Shown here: in pieces, positions 1 to 10,057 of the stretch
How positions within the stretch are numbered: position 1 is the first letter of the stretch
Layout: each line of letters starts with the position of its first letter
Translations under genes and position numbers: made by a program
Notes under the pieces: generated by a model
Database searches by the model: none
Told to the model about the DNA's origin: nothing
What the model saw: the letters and a program-made list of their open reading frames with translations, nothing else
NCBI GenBank assembly: GCA_018398765.1
Contig: JAHBMJ010001005.1
Span: 1-22,500, forward strand
Direction: 5' to 3'
DNA length: 22,500 nt
Source: Chromera velia
Lineage: Eukaryota > Sar > Chromeraceae

Positions 1-480
1 CCCCCCCCCCCAAATAAGGGGAGGGAGGAGGGGCCAAAAGCCCTTGAGGGGACCCCTCCCCCCCCTTTTTCAGGGTCACCTCCGGGGTGATGGACAGCAT
101 ACACGAACTTATATACACACTGCAAATTGAATGCGGATGCGCGTGAGATGACGTATAGGGGTACTTAGGGGCAAGGTGCAGGGGCAAAGGCCACGGCCGC
201 TACCGGCATGCCACCGCCCACAGTCTGACGCCCACAGAGACTCACGCAAGTATCAGTGACCCGGCATACCTTGGCGTATGTGGCCCTCAACTCAAGAACC
301 TCACCAAACAGGCTTAAACAAACAGGCTAAACAGCATCAAACAGCTAACAGGCCTAACAAGCCAAACGACAGACTTCAGCTCACTCGTTCGAGTCAAACA
401 ACAGGCTCCGGTCAGTCACTTTCCCTCACAATTGTAAACATCGGCATCTATAATCCTAGCCTGGTTTAGCCTGGTTAATA
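1..480. other. Non-coding flank, low complexity
   Basis: The stretch opens with C- and G-runs (1-70). It then becomes a mixed-composition sequence with a degenerate AACAGGC/AAACAGGCT motif repeated between about 305 and 410. One small open frame (278-469) has no start context, domain or splice partner I can support. I see no gene here. Confidence 0.5.
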
Positions 481-547
481 TATATATGATATCTAGCTAC
501 CCCTAAGAGGCTAGTCAGTTTCAAAAATGATAAACTATCAAAGTCAC

Positions 548-592
548 GGCTTTGACGGCCTTCGGCTATCAAAGCCACGGCTTTTGCGGCTC
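548..592 (+). repeat. Dispersed hairpin repeat, copy 1
   Basis: This is an imperfect hairpin (13-bp arms, two mismatches, TTC loop) followed by GCTTTTGCGGC. It matches copy 2 near 2016-2064 in the same orientation. Confidence 0.5.
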
Positions 593-899
593 TAACCAAC
601 TTTATATATAGAAAAAAAAATCTTACTACATCGAGCATCATTATATAATAGTCAGTCCTAGTTAACAATGCTGCTACTAGTCGCAAAGGCCTGACCTTCA
701 ACTTATAGCCTTCAAAAAATCTAAGGTGTGTCAATTTATTAACATCGAAGTTTAAAACTGAAGGAATCATACAGAGGGTCGCAGTTCTCACATCCAAATA
801 TATTTATAAAGCTACGATCATGAATCCGTTTCATTGTGATAGGCCAGTTAACACTGACTTGACAGCAGTTCTTCCACTTCATGTAGAAGAGACATTCAC

Positions 900-915
900 G
901 CACATACACACATAC

Positions 916-961
<46 letters not shown>

Positions 962-965
962 ACAT

Positions 966-1001
<36 letters not shown>

Positions 1002-1010
1002 TCATATACA
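900..1010. repeat. (CA)n microsatellite
   Basis: A long CA/CACATA tract grades into (TA)n at about 988-1001. The His/Thr- and Cys/Val-type open frames across it are products of the repeat. Confidence 0.9.
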
Positions 1011-1059
1011 CATTCATACACACATTCATACATACACTGAAACACATACACAAACACAC

Positions 1060-1440
1060 ATTCACTCACTCCCTCTCACACTCACTCACTCACTCACCTT
1101 CACTCACTTGCTCCCTCATCCACTCACTCACACACTTATCCATTCACTCACCCACCCACCCATCCACCGACCCACCCACTCATTCAGTGACACTCACTCA
1201 CTCATTTCTTACTCACTGGCTGACTCACTCACTCACTCATTTTTCACTCACTCATTTCTTACTCACTCACTGACTTACTCATTTCTCACTCACTCACTTA
1301 CTCACTCACTCACTCACTCACGCACTCTGACATTCATTCATTCATTCATTCATTTATTCATTCATTCATTCAAGTTCATCCAAACATTTTGAGTCATTTA
1401 TCTATTCATTCATTCATTGATTCATTCATTGGTTGATTCA
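1060..1440. repeat. (ACTC)n then (ATTC)n tetranucleotide tract
   Basis: About 270 bp of degenerate ACTC units is followed by about 100 bp of ATTC units. It contains no credible coding sequence. It resembles the tetranucleotide tracts in the introns to the right but is far more diverged. Confidence 0.85.
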
Positions 1441-2015
1441 CCGCTGCTCACCTACGCGGGCAGTCACTTTGTCAGGCAGGCAGTCAGGCACGCACGCACA
1501 GCTACAAGCAAGAACAGGCAGGCACAGGCAAGCACAAGCATGCATCTCCCATCTATCTCCGTCTTCAGCATACTTTTCTTTCTGAACGCGTGTGTGCTGT
1601 TCGCGGCTATTCCAGCGTCAGAAGATTAGCAGCAGCTTATCGAGATCGCACTTCATCGGTTCGCTATGGTTGGCTCCTTTGGTTATCGGCCCTGGGGTCA
1701 AATTCAACCACTACTTATTATTCAGTTCATTGCATACCCCTGCTGCGATTTGAGGTCATCACATGCATCACGTTCTGGCTGTCGTTCCTCAATTATGGGT
1801 CTGCGGTGAAGAGAATAACGACCCTGGTTCATCAGCCCCCTCCTAAAGGAGTCGGGCAAGCTCCGCAGGAACGCTGGCTACCATCGCAAGGCAGCAGAGC
1901 TGCTGAGAATGACCAGGAGGAGACGGCTCTGGCAAGATCATGCACCCATGCATGTATGACATTTTCATGCACGCAGTCCGGCAGATGCGTGCACGTCGGC
2001 TGTCTGGGCGCAGGC
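1441..2015. other. Unique sequence inside the candidate element
   Basis: This is mixed-composition sequence. Open frames of 158 aa on plus (1590-2066) and 76 aa on minus (1843-2073) run into the hairpin repeat. They show no recognisable motif and no flanking splice-site pairs that I could join, so no gene is called. Confidence 0.4.
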
Positions 2016-2064
2016 CCGGCTTTGACGGCCTTCGGCCGTCAAAGTACCTGCTTTTACGGCCCCT
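2016..2064 (+). repeat. Dispersed hairpin repeat, copy 2
   Basis: A perfect 11-bp stem (2020-2030 with 2034-2044, TTC loop) is followed by GCTTTTACGGC. It is the partner of the copy at 548-592. The small perfect GC-rich hairpin could form in RNA or DNA, but no T-run follows that would suggest a transcription terminator. Confidence 0.5.
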
Positions 2065-2097
2065 GAGCATCAAAGCCTGACCAGCCTCTTGGGGGTA

Positions 2098-3411
2098 TAT
2101 CTAGCCAATAGTCATATAATTGCAAATCACGGTTTGGTTAAAAAGCCTGCATTAGTCTACATCTAGGTCTGCATATGCTTAGTACACTGTGTACTACATA
2201 TATTAGTTTTATGTTTGACACTGTTTGTTCTACTGCCCTTTTGGGTTCCTTTTGCTTCCGGACGGACCATGAAAGGCAGATAAGGATAATTTCGAACTGT
2301 AGCTAGACCAAAAGGTGTTTTATTTTAGGCGACTGTGGGGTCGAAGAAACGTTTTGGGCAGCGACTGGGGGCCGGGTTAGAGAAAGAGGTAGAAAGAGGG
2401 CGAACTTGGGCAGCGAACGAGATTCTTTTTCAAAACAGCTCCTCTGGAAAGCGAAGAATTCCCTCCGCAATTCTTAATTTCCCCCTGTCAATCGCTTCTA
2501 GGATCGCTTTCTACGAAGAAATTCTTCCAAACACGGGCAAACAAAAGAAGGAAGTCACACCCACCCACCCACCCACCATCGACCACGACGAGAATAGGAT
2601 TTGAGAGAGACTTAATTCATCACCCCAATTCCTTCAATGATCAATTCAATGTGCATGGATGGTCTTCTGCTGCTGCCGTGCCCTCAACCGAAGCAGCAAG
2701 CACTGGCGTGGGTGGCAAGGAAAACTCTCTCCGTCTGCCTCCTTCTTTCCTCAGGGAAGCTTCCCTTCCCTTCCCAAGAGTAAATACACTCCCCCAGCTC
2801 CTCTCTCCCCTTCCCGGCCGAGTGAGCGTCTGTCCATTGGTCTCTCTCTTCACACTTTCTCGTCTGCCCCGCTTCATTCCCATTTTTTCTTTTCTCTTCC
2901 TCGTCCTCACACGACACAACAGCAACCTAGACCCTCCCCCTCATCCAATGGACAGACAGACCAAGGAAGAAGAGGAGGGAAAAGAGAGCAAAGAACAGGA
3001 AGGAAGCTTTCTCCTCGTGCGTGCCTTCGAAAGGCAATGATCGAGGAACTACTGTTCTTTTCTTCCTTCTGACGAGATCGAGAGAGCACATAGACCGAGT
3101 AGGGAAACAGACTCACATACGTAGATGATGGATAAAAGCATTGACAAAAAGAAACAAACGGAACAAAATGCTTCCTTCCTCTGTACTTGCACTGCTCCCT
3201 CCTTCCCGAATCCCCGACCCCCCTTCAATGTCCCGCCAAGTTCACTTCACAACACGCACATACACCACACCCAGTCCCACCCACCCCCGCCCGGCCTCAA
3301 CAAGACAACTGATGATGAAAGGCACAAACAACCTGTCAGCGAGACGAGAGAGGACCAGAAGAGCGATCTGACTGCTCTCTAGCCCCCCCCCCCTTCCCTT
3401 CGATCGATCGA
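2098..3411. other. Region downstream of the RNA-binding protein gene, no gene seen
   Basis: This region should contain the 3' UTR of the minus-strand gene that stops at 3412. It includes a 17-bp palindrome (2180-2196, TAGTACAC-T-GTGTACTA) and a T/C-rich stretch with scattered GA-rich blocks (2620-3110). Open frames of 60-140 aa occur on both strands and overlap one another. They are Ser/Pro/Arg-biased and lack splice-compatible continuations. No clear polyadenylation signal could be identified. Confidence 0.45.
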
Positions 3412-5975
3412 TCAGTAGGGAGAGGGCCTTCCCCCCGCTCCCCCGTTGGTCATCCCGGCGCCGCCTCTCTGGGGGCCGTAGCCAAACCCATCGCCACCTG
3501 CACAGAGAGAAGGAGGAAGACACGCAAACTCTCTCTCTCTCTCTCTCACACACAAACGGCTGTTGCTTTGCGGGCTGGCGCACAGGCGCTCTCTCTCTCT
3601 CTCACACACACACACCCATATCCCATAAACTTGGACCCGAGCAGACAAGAATGCAGACAAAGGAGGGAGGACACGCGGAAGGAAGGAAGGAAGGAACGTA
3701 GCATGGAGGGAAGGAGAGAGGGAAACTGACTGACCACTTCCTCCCATGCCAGTGTAGTCTGCCCCCATAGCGCCAGCCTGCTGTTGCTGTTGCCCCCCCA
3801 TTCCTCCCATGCCCCCCCACTGGCTTGGGTCCCCTCCCCACATGTTCTGCTGCTGCTGCTGCGGCTGTTGTTGAGGGGCCTGGGCCTGCCCACCGCCCTG
3901 CTGCCCCCCCATGGCGCTCCAGTCACCACCCCACGCCCCCGCCCCCGCCCCCTGGCCGCCTGCCTGCCCGCCGTATCCTCCATACGCTGCATGCATGCAT
4001 TCATATGAACTGTATGAAAAGAAACTCTGTATGAAAGAAAATGCCCGCCGTATCCTCCATACGCTGCAGCCTTGCAGCCCGGAATTCATGTAGGAACATC
4101 ACAGAAAGAAAATGTGTTTTTGTCGTACGTACGTACGGATCGCATGACCATCGCAGGAAGGAAGGAAGGAATGCTGCTGTGTATGAGGAGGACAAAATCT
4201 CTCTCAGCAGCCATTTTGGAGTGGAGGAGTGAGGATGAATCGTGGCCCTTAAAGCATAGCTCTGGAATGCACTTACACTTGCAAACACCTGTGTGTGAGC
4301 ATGCATGAAAACCCTCCCGGTCAACTTTCACGAAGAAAGAAGTGAGGGCGCAAGGGCCGGAACCCACTACTGCCGGGACATGGTGCGCACATTCTTTGCG
4401 CGTCTCCACCAAAATTCGCTTTCCGGCAAAGAAAGTTACTTTTCGGGCCATTCGAATGAATGCTCTTGACGGTAAACGGAGAAGGGTGAAGATTAACAGG
4501 CACTTAACTCTGCAGTCTTGCTCGTGTTGACCAAAGAGGACATGCAGTGCCGCCAGAAAAAAAAAACAAGCACATCAACAGAAAGAAAGAAGAGAATATC
4601 GAAATCCGATACCCACATGCTGCCCCCCCCTTTTCACCGACCGACCTGCCCACATAGCAGCAGAGGGGTCCATGCCTCCCCCCCCCATCCCTCCGTATCC
4701 CCCTCCCATCATGTTCGGGCTCATTCCCATGCCGCCCATGCCCATACCGCCCATACCACCTCCCCCCATCCCCATGCCCATCCCCCCTCCCATACCCCCC
4801 ATCGGTCCCATACCCCCCATGCCGCCCATAGGTCCGCCCATCGGCCCCCCCATAAACCCCGGACCCCCCATGCCGCCGAACGGCCCGCCACCCATGGGGC
4901 CGCCAGATCTCGGCCCTTCACTTCCTCCCATCGGCCCCATCGGCCCGTCTCCCTTTCTGCGGGGAGGATTGGCCCGACGGATGTTCACTGTCTGCCCGGT
5001 CAGCTGCATCCCCCAACACCACACACACACACACACACACAGAGGCAGGGAGGGAGGGAGGGGGGAGAAAGAAAGAAAGAAAGAGGGATGGAGCGGAGAA
5101 ACGAACAAAAAGGAAAAATGGATTGCTGGACCCCAGCAAAAAGCCCCGAGAGGGTTTCCCTCCTCATCTCTGTCTGTCTGTGTGCATCTGTACCTGCTAC
5201 CTTCATTCATGCCTTCGTTCCTTCCCGTGTTCGATGCATGTATTGCGTGTCTTGAATGAAGCGAGGAAAAAACGAAAGAAAAACCAGTGCAACCCACTCT
5301 TCTGAATCTACAGAAGGCCAAAAAAGAGGAGCAGGACTCAATGAATGAGTGAATGAATGGATGCAACAAAAGATCCTAGGATCCAGCGAACCCACAGGCA
5401 GACAAGACAGACAGACAGACAGACAAGACAAAGACAGACCTCCAGGTTTCCCTCTCCGATCGCCCTCATCACAGAGTCCTGCGACTTGAATGTCACGAAG
5501 CCGAACCCTTTGCATCTTCCCGTAGCGGCTGCATGCACTCGTACACAGACGCATGGACTTATGCAGGAGGAAGGGCTGCTCATATTGATAGAAAAAGAGG
5601 AGTCAGCAAGAAGGAAAGAAAAACGTACCACACATACATTCACGAAGGGATGATGTGAGGCATTCCGTGTAGGCAGAGAGTTACGGAAAGAAAGTAAGAA
5701 ACCGCCAACAAGTACCACAGCGCGCTCTATCTAAGAGAACTCAAAAATACGGGGGGAACACAAGTGCCGTACGGGCCCGAATGACGTGCTCTGATCTGAG
5801 CAAGCCCCCTGTCAAGAGAGCGTCATTTTGCTTCTTCGATCGCCCACCATGCAAACAACTAAACACAGAACAGCCAACGGACCCACCGTCAGTTACCACC
5901 CGTGCCTCCTCAATCTCTCCGAACTTCGAGAAGGCCTGCTTCAGAGCGTCTGCATGAACGAGACACAAACGAACA

Positions 5976-6036
<61 letters not shown>

Positions 6037-6919
6037 CGAGAGGGGGAAAAGTGAGAGGCTCTCTCTCAGTTCAGATCAGCCACGTGCGGTCTTGCTTTCG
6101 CTTCCGTTTGCAACTTTTCCACAGCTCTCATTTCCTTCTTGGTTGACTCATTATCTCGCTACAGTTCCGGCAAACAATCTTGGAAAATTGAGAGGAATGG
6201 GGTGATGACTTCCTGCTCTCCCTCTCTCCCTCCCGCCTTTGGATCAATCTTGACCGGCTGCCCAACATGCCTCTTCCGCACACTGCCTGAGAGAGATTGA
6301 TTTCCTAAGGAAGGAGCAGTAAGATCCAGAAATTGACTGCATACGCTTAGAGTAGAAAAAAAAGGCTTCTATTGCATGTCGATGGGCATCCATGAATGAC
6401 TGCTATTCATGATCAATCATGGACTGGCTGACTGCCTGACTGACTGTCGTCCGTCGTCGGGGCCAGGTTACCGATGAAGCACTTCTTGTCGGGGTCCATT
6501 TCAGGTGCCTTTCCTTCGTTCCTCAGCTCTTCAGTGGCGGGCTTCACGTCGACCTGAAAGGAGGGAGGAGTTGGAGTAGAGAAGAGAAGAGAGGTGAATG
6601 GAAGGAAATATTGATTCTCTGTTAACCTTGTTCAAAGGTACCGGCCGCTGTCAAAGAAACTGGCCGTTTTGATCTGACGCTCGACTAGAGGAAGCATTCG
6701 ATACAACTCTACACATCAGCGTCTTCGCTCGCAGGTCGACCTGACTGCATATGATGACGATACGGGTCGCCGATGAGACACACAGAGAAGGAGAGATAGG
6801 GAGACAGAGGATAAATGCGGGGGCAATGGAAGGACGTGAAAAGAAGGAAAGCACATCCCTCCCTCCCCCCCTTTCTCCATGCCCGAATTCTACCCTTCCT
6901 TCCTTCTGCCACCCTGCCT

Positions 6920-6959
<40 letters not shown>

Positions 6960-7178
6960 ATCTCTATCTCTGTCTGCCTGGCTAGCCCTCTGCCTGACTT
7001 GTTTCCCCTTGATGAAATGAGCGGCGACCGCAAAGATCTTGTCCTTCTCCGCCGCGTCTGCGATCTTCACGAATCCAAAATTCTTCGATCTCTGCGTCTC
7101 CCTGTCTCTCACAAGGTGAGCCTCCAAAACCTGCATGCGTGCAGTCACACTCTCATATACGCATCACGCGTGCACGCG

Positions 7179-7210
<32 letters not shown>

Positions 7211-9123
7211 GAGAGGCCGTGTGTACTCGGTTCCCTTTCTGCACCTTTTCCTTGCGATACGAAGAGACAGAAAGACAGACTTTAGGTGCTCTCTTCCTCT
7301 TCTTACAGACAGACAGATAGACAGACAGACAGAAGGACAGTCAGTCAGTCAGACAGACAGACAGAAGGACAGACAGACCTTCGTCAGAGTGCCAAAGTAT
7401 GTCACCATGTCCTCTGCAAAGAAAGGGACATGAAACAGAGAAGAAGGCCAACAAAGGAAGGAAACAGCTCGGTGAAATGAGTGTGAATCAGGACTGAATG
7501 AATGAATGAATGAATGAATGAATGAATCACCCATACAGACCCCCGGAGCAGTCAACCTCCGTCTGTCTGCGAGCCAGCCCGTGCCTTTCTGTCCTCTACC
7601 CCTGTTTGTCCATATATCCTTTCTGTCCACAGTGCCTGCCTGCCTGTCTCTCTGCATGTCCATGTCCATGTCTCTTCCCTTCTCTTCTTTCTTTTCCTTT
7701 CCTTTCGTCTCCTCTCCTCTCCTCACTGTCCATTAATTAGTCCAGACAGAGATTGTATGTCCTCCCGCCCTCCCTTCCCCCCGACTGAAATAAACGAAGA
7801 AAAAGAGCTCGCCAGTCTGGACCGAATGAACGTCTCCTCTTTCCCCCCTCTTTCCTTCTCCTCTCCTCACACAGTGCAACGATGAACAGAAAGGCGAAAA
7901 AACAATGTTTTGTTGTTTGTGTTTCTTAGTTCGTTTCTTTCTTTCCAAGGACAGCCGCAAGATGACAAGCCCAACTCATCGAGCGAGAGGGCGGGACAGG
8001 AGAGCAACTCAGCGATTGAACGGGAAGGAGGGGAAGAAGAAGAAGAAGAGGGGGGCCGTCCACGACCATCCAGAAGGAAGGCAGGCAGGCAGGCAGTGGC
8101 TGCTTGCACATTCCTCCCTCACACGCTCACACGTGCCTTCGCTGATTTCAGGAACCATGCCGCCGACAAAGAATTTACTGCAAAAAGAGAGAGAGAGAGA
8201 GACAAAACAAAAACAAAGCAGCGGAAAGAGAGGAGAAGGAGGGGGGCAAAAGGGGAAAGAAGCCCCAAAAACAAACACAAAGCAGAACAGAGAGAGAGAG
8301 ACAGAGGAGGAAGGGGAGACAGCTATGTGAATGCCCACATAAAATCATTTAATGACCCACACACCCTAGATTGCATTTAGATTGATCCTGCAGGTCTGCT
8401 AACAACAAAAAGCACAGTCAGTGGTGCACTCAGTCCCCTGTTCACCACAAGAGTGAGTGGACATGGGTCCGCACTCAAGAATCTCTCTCAATACACCGAT
8501 CTCACCGATCTCGTCAGTCATCAAGACACACATGAACAGCCACACAAACAAGACGCACACAGAACAGAAAAGACTTACTAGGGCTTCGCATCTGATGATC
8601 CCACTCCTCCAGCAAATGCAGCTGCTGCGGCCTTCGCTGCAGCTGCTGCCTTTGCGACCTCCAGCTCCGGTGAGTCTGCGCCTGCCCCCGTGCCGGTTCC
8701 GTTGATTACGGGCGCTGCCGACTCCGAAGTCGACTGGGCAGACTCGATCGGATCGGCCGCAGCCGCAGGGGGGGCGGAGTCGCCAGTCGCGCCTTCTGGT
8801 TGGTCTTCAGGTGCGGCCTTCACTACTTCGCCTGCAACTGGAAAAAAGAGACGAGTTCCCAACCAAACGCAAGAAAGAATGAAAAAGGACTGACTGGATG
8901 CCGACAAACCGTCATGCAGAGGGAAAGGAAGTCAAAGATCACAATCCCTTGGTCATTAAACTGCAAAGAATGCAGCCCGGTCTCAGAGACGCATTAGAGC
9001 AAATGAAAAGCAGTCTCAGAAGAGAGAAAACATACCCGCAGCATCGTTTTGGGCGACGGCCTCAGCAGCGTCAGTGTTTGGTTCGACGCAGGGCACAGCA
9101 GCTCCGTTCTCGTCAGAAGACAT
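3412..9123 (-). CDS. Two-RRM, Gly/Met/Gln-rich RNA-binding protein (hnRNP A/B-DAZAP1-Musashi type), 503 aa, 11 exons
   Basis: Exons in transcript order on the minus strand are 9123-9036, 8837-8579, 8177-8137, 7413-7379, 7130-6999, 6553-6445, 5949-5887, 5528-5440, 5003-4646, 3986-3735 and 3497-3412, which includes the TGA stop. All phases close, giving 1,512 nt and 503 aa. Residues 1-115 are Ala/Glu/Pro-rich and probably disordered. RRM1 has RNP2 KFFVGG (117-122) and RNP1 KNFGFVKI (157-164). RRM2 has RNP2 CFIGNL (210-215) and RNP1 KGFGFVTF (249-256). Residues from about 290 to 391 are Gly/Met-rich, 392-476 are Gly/Gln/Trp-rich, and the tail ends GGRPSPY. Proteins with this plan bind single-stranded RNA and act in splicing, mRNA transport or translation; the Gly/Gln tails favour condensates. 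The exact orthologue is uncertain. The start follows a purine-rich GGGAAA context. One intron uses a GC donor. Confidence 0.88.
3533..3612. repeat. Two (CT)n(CA)n tracts in intron 10 of the RRM gene
   Basis: Two similar segments, about 3533-3553 and about 3591-3615, each consist of CT repeats followed by CA repeats. They lie about 60 bp apart just upstream (in transcript sense) of the last exon. In the transcript they read (UG)n(AG)n. Confidence 0.85.
3965..4068 (-). repeat. 27-bp direct duplication carrying a 3' splice site
   Basis: Bases 3965-3991 and 4042-4068 are identical. On the minus strand each contains TGCAG followed by the first 22 nt of exon 10 (CGTATGGAGGATACGGCGGG). The offset is 77 bp. 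The spacer contains TTTCATACAG twice. Using the upstream copy as an extended exon would shift the frame, so the 3986 acceptor is the one called. Confidence 0.9.
5021..5085. repeat. (CA)n and GGGA/GAAA tracts in intron 8
   Basis: CA repeats at about 5021-5040 are followed by GGGAGGGAGGGAGG and GAAAGAAAGAAAG. In the transcript this reads as a (CTTT)n(CCCT)n pyrimidine tract followed by (TG)n, running into the acceptor at 5004. Confidence 0.85.
5976..6034. repeat. (TC)n(AC)n microsatellite in intron 6
   Basis: About 30 bp of TC is followed by about 28 bp of AC, directly upstream (transcript sense) of the exon 7 acceptor at 5950. It reads (UG)n then (AG)n in the transcript. Confidence 0.9.
6651..6740 (-). 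other. Possible alternative terminal exon in intron 5
   Basis: An acceptor-like TGCAGTCAG ends at 6741. The sequence after it begins GTCGACCTG, close to the true exon 6 start GTCGACGTG at 6553. Joined in phase 0 to exon 5 it reads VDLRAKTLMC and so on for 29 residues to a stop at 6651. This would give a 214-aa isoform with RRM1 only. The match in the first nine bases may be chance, and nothing here shows that it is used. Confidence 0.25.
6919..6976. repeat. (TC)n/(TATCTC)n microsatellite in intron 5
   Basis: CT repeats grade into TCTATC units just downstream (transcript sense) of the exon 5 donor at 6998. Confidence 0.85.
7181..7216. repeat. (GA)n tract in intron 4
   Basis: GA repeats on plus read (UC)n in the transcript. 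They lie about 50 nt before the exon 5 acceptor and could serve as its pyrimidine tract. Confidence 0.85.
7304..7378 (-). repeat. Donor-anchored (GTCT)n/(GACT)n tract
   Basis: The intron 4 donor GTCTGT at 7378 is itself the first unit of about 75 bp of GTCT/GTCC and then GACT repeats running into the intron. Confidence 0.9.
7496..7528. repeat. (GAAT)n microsatellite in intron 3
   Basis: There are about eight near-perfect GAAT units. Confidence 0.9.
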
Positions 9124-10057
9124 TTTCCCTTCCGCAACCCACTCAAGGACTCTGCTTCTTTGCTCTCTGGCGAATTCGAGAAGGGAGACTGATCAATTTC
9201 ACACGAAAAAGGCAAAAGAACGTCTTAAACAAGCTTCAAGCTGGAAATCTTCTTACACGCGATGTGACCAGAACACAAAATACCAAGACAATATGTGCAG
9301 AGCATAAGAGATTTGTCAGCCGATGTCCATACCAGGCATTGGGCAGAAGGAAGGAATCAGGAAAGAAACGGCCATGCATGCAGTTCACTGAATTAAAAAA
9401 TCGATCGCGGTCGATCGGGGATCGAGACGAATGAATTGAAAAGTGAATACAAAATTCGCTTTTCTTGGTGCTCGCACGTACTCGCATGCATGCACAGCCA
9501 AAGCTGCTTGGTGGGCACTTAAACATGCACTTTTGCTCTAGCTTACAGTCTGACAGACTCGTCTCTCAATTAACTCTCCAGACTGAGCTCTTGCGAATGG
9601 AAGGAGCATGATCGAAGGAGCCTGATACACGCCATCGCCCGCACAGCCCGTCGATGTATCAATATATTGTTGTTCCAGTAGCATGTTTGTGCGTTTTCAT
9701 TCATTCGAAGCCTTCAAAACAAGCTTCATCACCTTTGCCTCGCCTGTATGGTATACACCGAATTGCATTTGAGGAATCCAGGAGTACTGTCTGCCGTGTC
9801 ATGATCATGGTTGAGGCCTTCCATCACGGCCTTCCGGTCTTCCTGTTTTGACGTGCTCCTTGTTCTGCGAGCCTGTTTCCCGTATTTCGGTCTGAGGCAG
9901 GTTGCCCACACGTTTGTACAGCCACCAGTCTCCTAGGCCCGTCTCGTTTTGAAGGAACATCCTCAGAGCATGCCCTGCGACCTTCTTGCCGACCACCAGC
10001 AACCAGCAGACACTCACGAGAACGCAAAGTAAGCAGGTTTGAGGAAAGGACGAAAGG
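9124..10057. promoter_or_regulatory. Shared intergenic region between two divergent genes
   Basis: This 934-bp spacer separates the two start codons (9123 on minus, 10058 on plus). It must hold both 5' UTRs and promoters if the starts are right. Visible elements are GCATGC-containing palindromes at about 9373-9380 and 9484-9491, and an ATCGATCG...CGATCG cluster at about 9401-9420. No clear TATA box sits at a useful distance upstream of either start. A TATAAAA lies at 10083-10089, just inside the plus-strand coding exon. The GCATGC palindromes resemble motifs bound by AP2-family regulators in apicomplexans; this is an analogy only. Confidence 0.5.

Larger units (their letters stand above)
498..2097. 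mobile_element. Candidate non-autonomous element with inverted ends and subterminal hairpins
   Basis: The segment 498-518 (starting TACCCCTAAGAGG) is the reverse complement of 2077-2097 at 19 of 21 positions. About 30 bp inside each end lies a palindrome built on CTTTGACGGCC-TTC-GGC: 548-560/564-576 with two stem mismatches, and 2020-2030/2034-2044 with a perfect 11-bp stem. The two hairpin segments (about 546-592 and 2016-2064) also match each other in direct orientation, including a downstream GCTTTTRCGGC. The interior is mostly CA and ACTC/ATTC microsatellite with no transposase-like reading frame. No target-site duplication could be fixed. It could be a MITE or foldback-like element, or two members of a dispersed hairpin repeat that happen to lie near each other. 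Confidence 0.35.
4646..6553 (-). other. RRM2 and start of the Gly/Met-rich tail, exons 6-9
   Basis: Exon 6 (6553-6445) carries an acidic/Lys linker and RNP2 CFIGNLAPTTDD. Exon 7 (5949-5887) encodes ALKQAFSKFGEIEEARVVTD. Exon 8 (5528-5440) encodes RNP1 KGFGFVTF and SQDSVMRAIGEGN. Exon 9 (5003-4646) gives the last strand, LTGQTVNIRRANPP. It then runs into about 100 residues of GGM/GPM repeats ending DPSAAMWA. The domain is complete and canonical. The Gly/Met repeat DNA produces spurious long Pro-rich frames on the opposite strand. Confidence 0.87.
6999..8177 (-). other. RRM1, split over exons 3-5
   Basis: The first RRM is assembled from three exons. Exon 3 (8177-8137) carries RNP2 KFFVGGMVPEISE. 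Exon 4 (7413-7379, only 35 nt) carries EDMVTYFGTLTK. Exon 5 (7130-6999) carries VLEAHLVRDRETQRS and RNP1 KNFGFVKI. The aromatic residues expected for RNA stacking are present: F118/F119 in RNP2 and F159/F161 in RNP1. The spacing matches ordinary RRMs only if the intron after exon 3 uses a GC donor at 8136-8135. Confidence 0.85.

Noticed and set aside
739..1392. Long His/Thr and Cys/Val open frames across 739-1065 and 820-1392
   Set aside because: They are translations of CA and ACTC repeats and have no splice or start evidence.
2020..2044. Bacterial-type intrinsic terminator
   Set aside because: The hairpin has no following T-run and the sequence is clearly eukaryotic; it is treated as a dispersed repeat.
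2335..2604. 89-aa plus-strand frame after an acceptor-like TTTTAG
   Set aside because: No upstream or downstream exon in matching phase could be found, and no motif is present.
4672..5259. 195- and 245-aa Pro- and His-rich frames on plus
   Set aside because: They are antisense to the Gly/Met-rich exon 9 of the RRM gene, whose splicing and domains are well supported.
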